The notes beneath the pieces are model-generated. The model worked only from the letters and a program-made list of their open reading frames with translations, did no database searches and had not been told where the DNA came from. Below, piece by piece: positions 63,494 through 64,000 of a stretch of DNA of 64,000 bases. This stretch comes from Microcaldota archaeon (GTDB lineage Archaea; Micrarchaeota; Micrarchaeia; Micrarchaeales; Micrarchaeaceae), in the NCBI GenBank assembly GCA_027339055.1, contig DAHWRK010000002.1:1-64000 (forward strand). Reading direction: 5' to 3'. Made by a program: the position numbers and the translations under genes. Numbering within the stretch: the first letter of the stretch is position 1; each line of letters opens with the position of its first letter.

Positions 63494-64000
63494 TCATTCT
63501 TTTCTGACTCTCTTTTTGGTGCGCTTTGCACCTCTTCTTGTTCTTTTTGACAGGTTTTCAGTCCAATACCTGAAGCTGTAAAGAAGAGTAGCTCCGCCAA
63601 GCAGAACGCCGAACCACAGCGTTGCAAACCTTGTCATTATCGTTAATGCAGACGAAGTCGCAAAGGTGGTATTGAAAATGGTTCCTATCAGCGCAACCAG
63701 GGATCCGTCAGTAACTCCTATGTTCCCAGGTATGCCAGTTATCATGCCGAAAACGTTGCTGGAGGACTCTATGAAAGCACTGGCAACTACGTGCGGGGCA
63801 AGGCCTATGGAAAGAAGTGCAAAGAACAGGGCCATGGCGTTCAGAAATGCTGCAGGTATCGTCACTGCGAGCGAGACCAGGTATGTCTTCGGCGTGTTAA
63901 GCACGCTCTGCGAAGCGAAATATTCGTCCCCGTAAAGCGTGAATGTTTCAATGAACCTTCTTTTCTTGAAAATCTTTTTCATGAAATTGTAGAACCAGTC
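63494..64000 (-). CDS. LPG-synthase/flippase-like membrane protein (UPF0104 family), C-terminal part
   Basis: The open frame continues past the right edge; 168 codons are visible. At least three hydrophobic segments and the conserved GMITGIPGNIGVTDGSLVAL block identify the lysylphosphatidylglycerol-synthase transmembrane region family (also called YbhN/UPF0104). The C terminus is strongly basic. Archaeal members are thought to act in lipid or glycolipid transfer, without firm proof. A Met at 63982 is internal, not the true start. Confidence 0.8.
   Translation of the reverse strand, partial: DWFYNFMKKIFKKRRFIETFTLYGDEYFASQSVLNTPKTYLVSLAVTIPAAFLNAMALFFALLSIGLAPHVVASAFIESSSNVFGMITGIPGNIGVTDGSLVALIGTIFNTTFATSSALTIMTRFATLWFGVLLGGATLLYSFRYWTENLSKRTRRGAKRTKKRVRKE

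Overview
The window is a gene-dense archaeal chromosome segment, most likely from a Micrarchaeota (ARMAN / Candidatus Micrarchaeum-type) genome. Visible evidence includes archaeal ribosomal protein clusters (uL3-uL4-uL23-uL2-uS19-uL22-uS3; eL34, eL14, eL42, eL15), TFE, RadA, thermosome, aIF2-alpha, Mre11, prefoldin, a KEOPS Pcc1-like subunit, diphthine synthase, AglB and the archaeal D-aminoacyl-tRNA deacylase. Two of the five tRNA genes carry an intron. The tRNA-splicing endonuclease is a long single-chain protein like the three-unit enzyme described from ARMAN archaea. Ribosome binding sites are GGTGAT-like, TATA boxes are short and T/A-rich, and several conserved genes start with TTG. The lineage assignment is an inference; no database search was possible.

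Layout. 1-5.4 kb: partial ThyX-like gene, a frameshifted VKOR/DsbB-like gene, a membrane protein, an HTH regulator, a divergent Nramp-type transporter and an MFS transporter. 5.5-11.5 kb: an accessory-looking stretch with a HerA/VirB4-type ATPase fused to a nuclease-like domain, an intron-containing tRNA-Ser(UGA), a second PD-(D/E)XK-like protein, an unknown protein, an MTH1-like Nudix hydrolase, a PEBP protein and small unknown genes. 11.5-17.7 kb: S66 peptidase, thymidine kinase and a complete ECF transporter operon whose two ATPases are fused to a purine-type phosphoribosyltransferase. 17.8-20.6 kb: DsrE-like, carbonic-anhydrase-like and DMT-transporter genes and a tRNA-Ile with a UAU anticodon.

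20.6-29.7 kb: AglB oligosaccharyltransferase with an unusual N-terminal extension, then the minus-strand ribosomal protein cluster, which contains one lineage-specific small repeat protein, followed by Pcc1 and eL15. 30-34.3 kb: TFE with a long lysine-rich tail, initiator tRNA-Met, then GINS, eL42, aIF2-alpha, PAC2, tRNA-Gly(CCC, intron) and a thioesterase. 34.2-42.6 kb: DUF92 protein, a possible small RNA, radA, gyrB-gyrA and thermosome. 42.7-47.5 kb: the conserved adk-EMC3-eL34-cmk-eL14 cluster facing a pfdB-DHH-mre11 operon. 47.6-50 kb: nuoABCD with no other complex I genes beside it. 50.4-57.9 kb: a tight operon of dtd2, a glycoprotein-like surface protein, an Lhr-type helicase, diphthine synthase and EndA. 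58-64 kb: tRNA-Lys, HD phosphohydrolase, an intact VKOR, a metal-transporter-like protein, AmmeMemoRadiSam radical SAM enzyme, an Mrp-type ATPase, an OB-fold SSB and a partial LPG-synthase/flippase-like protein.

How parts connect: EndA can splice the two intron-bearing tRNAs. AglB can glycosylate the sequon-rich surface protein. VKOR proteins would support disulfide formation in exported proteins. The ECF-PRT operon and thymidine kinase point to nucleobase and nucleoside salvage, as expected for a small-genome archaeon living off neighbours. No rRNA, CRISPR array, insertion sequence or prophage was seen.
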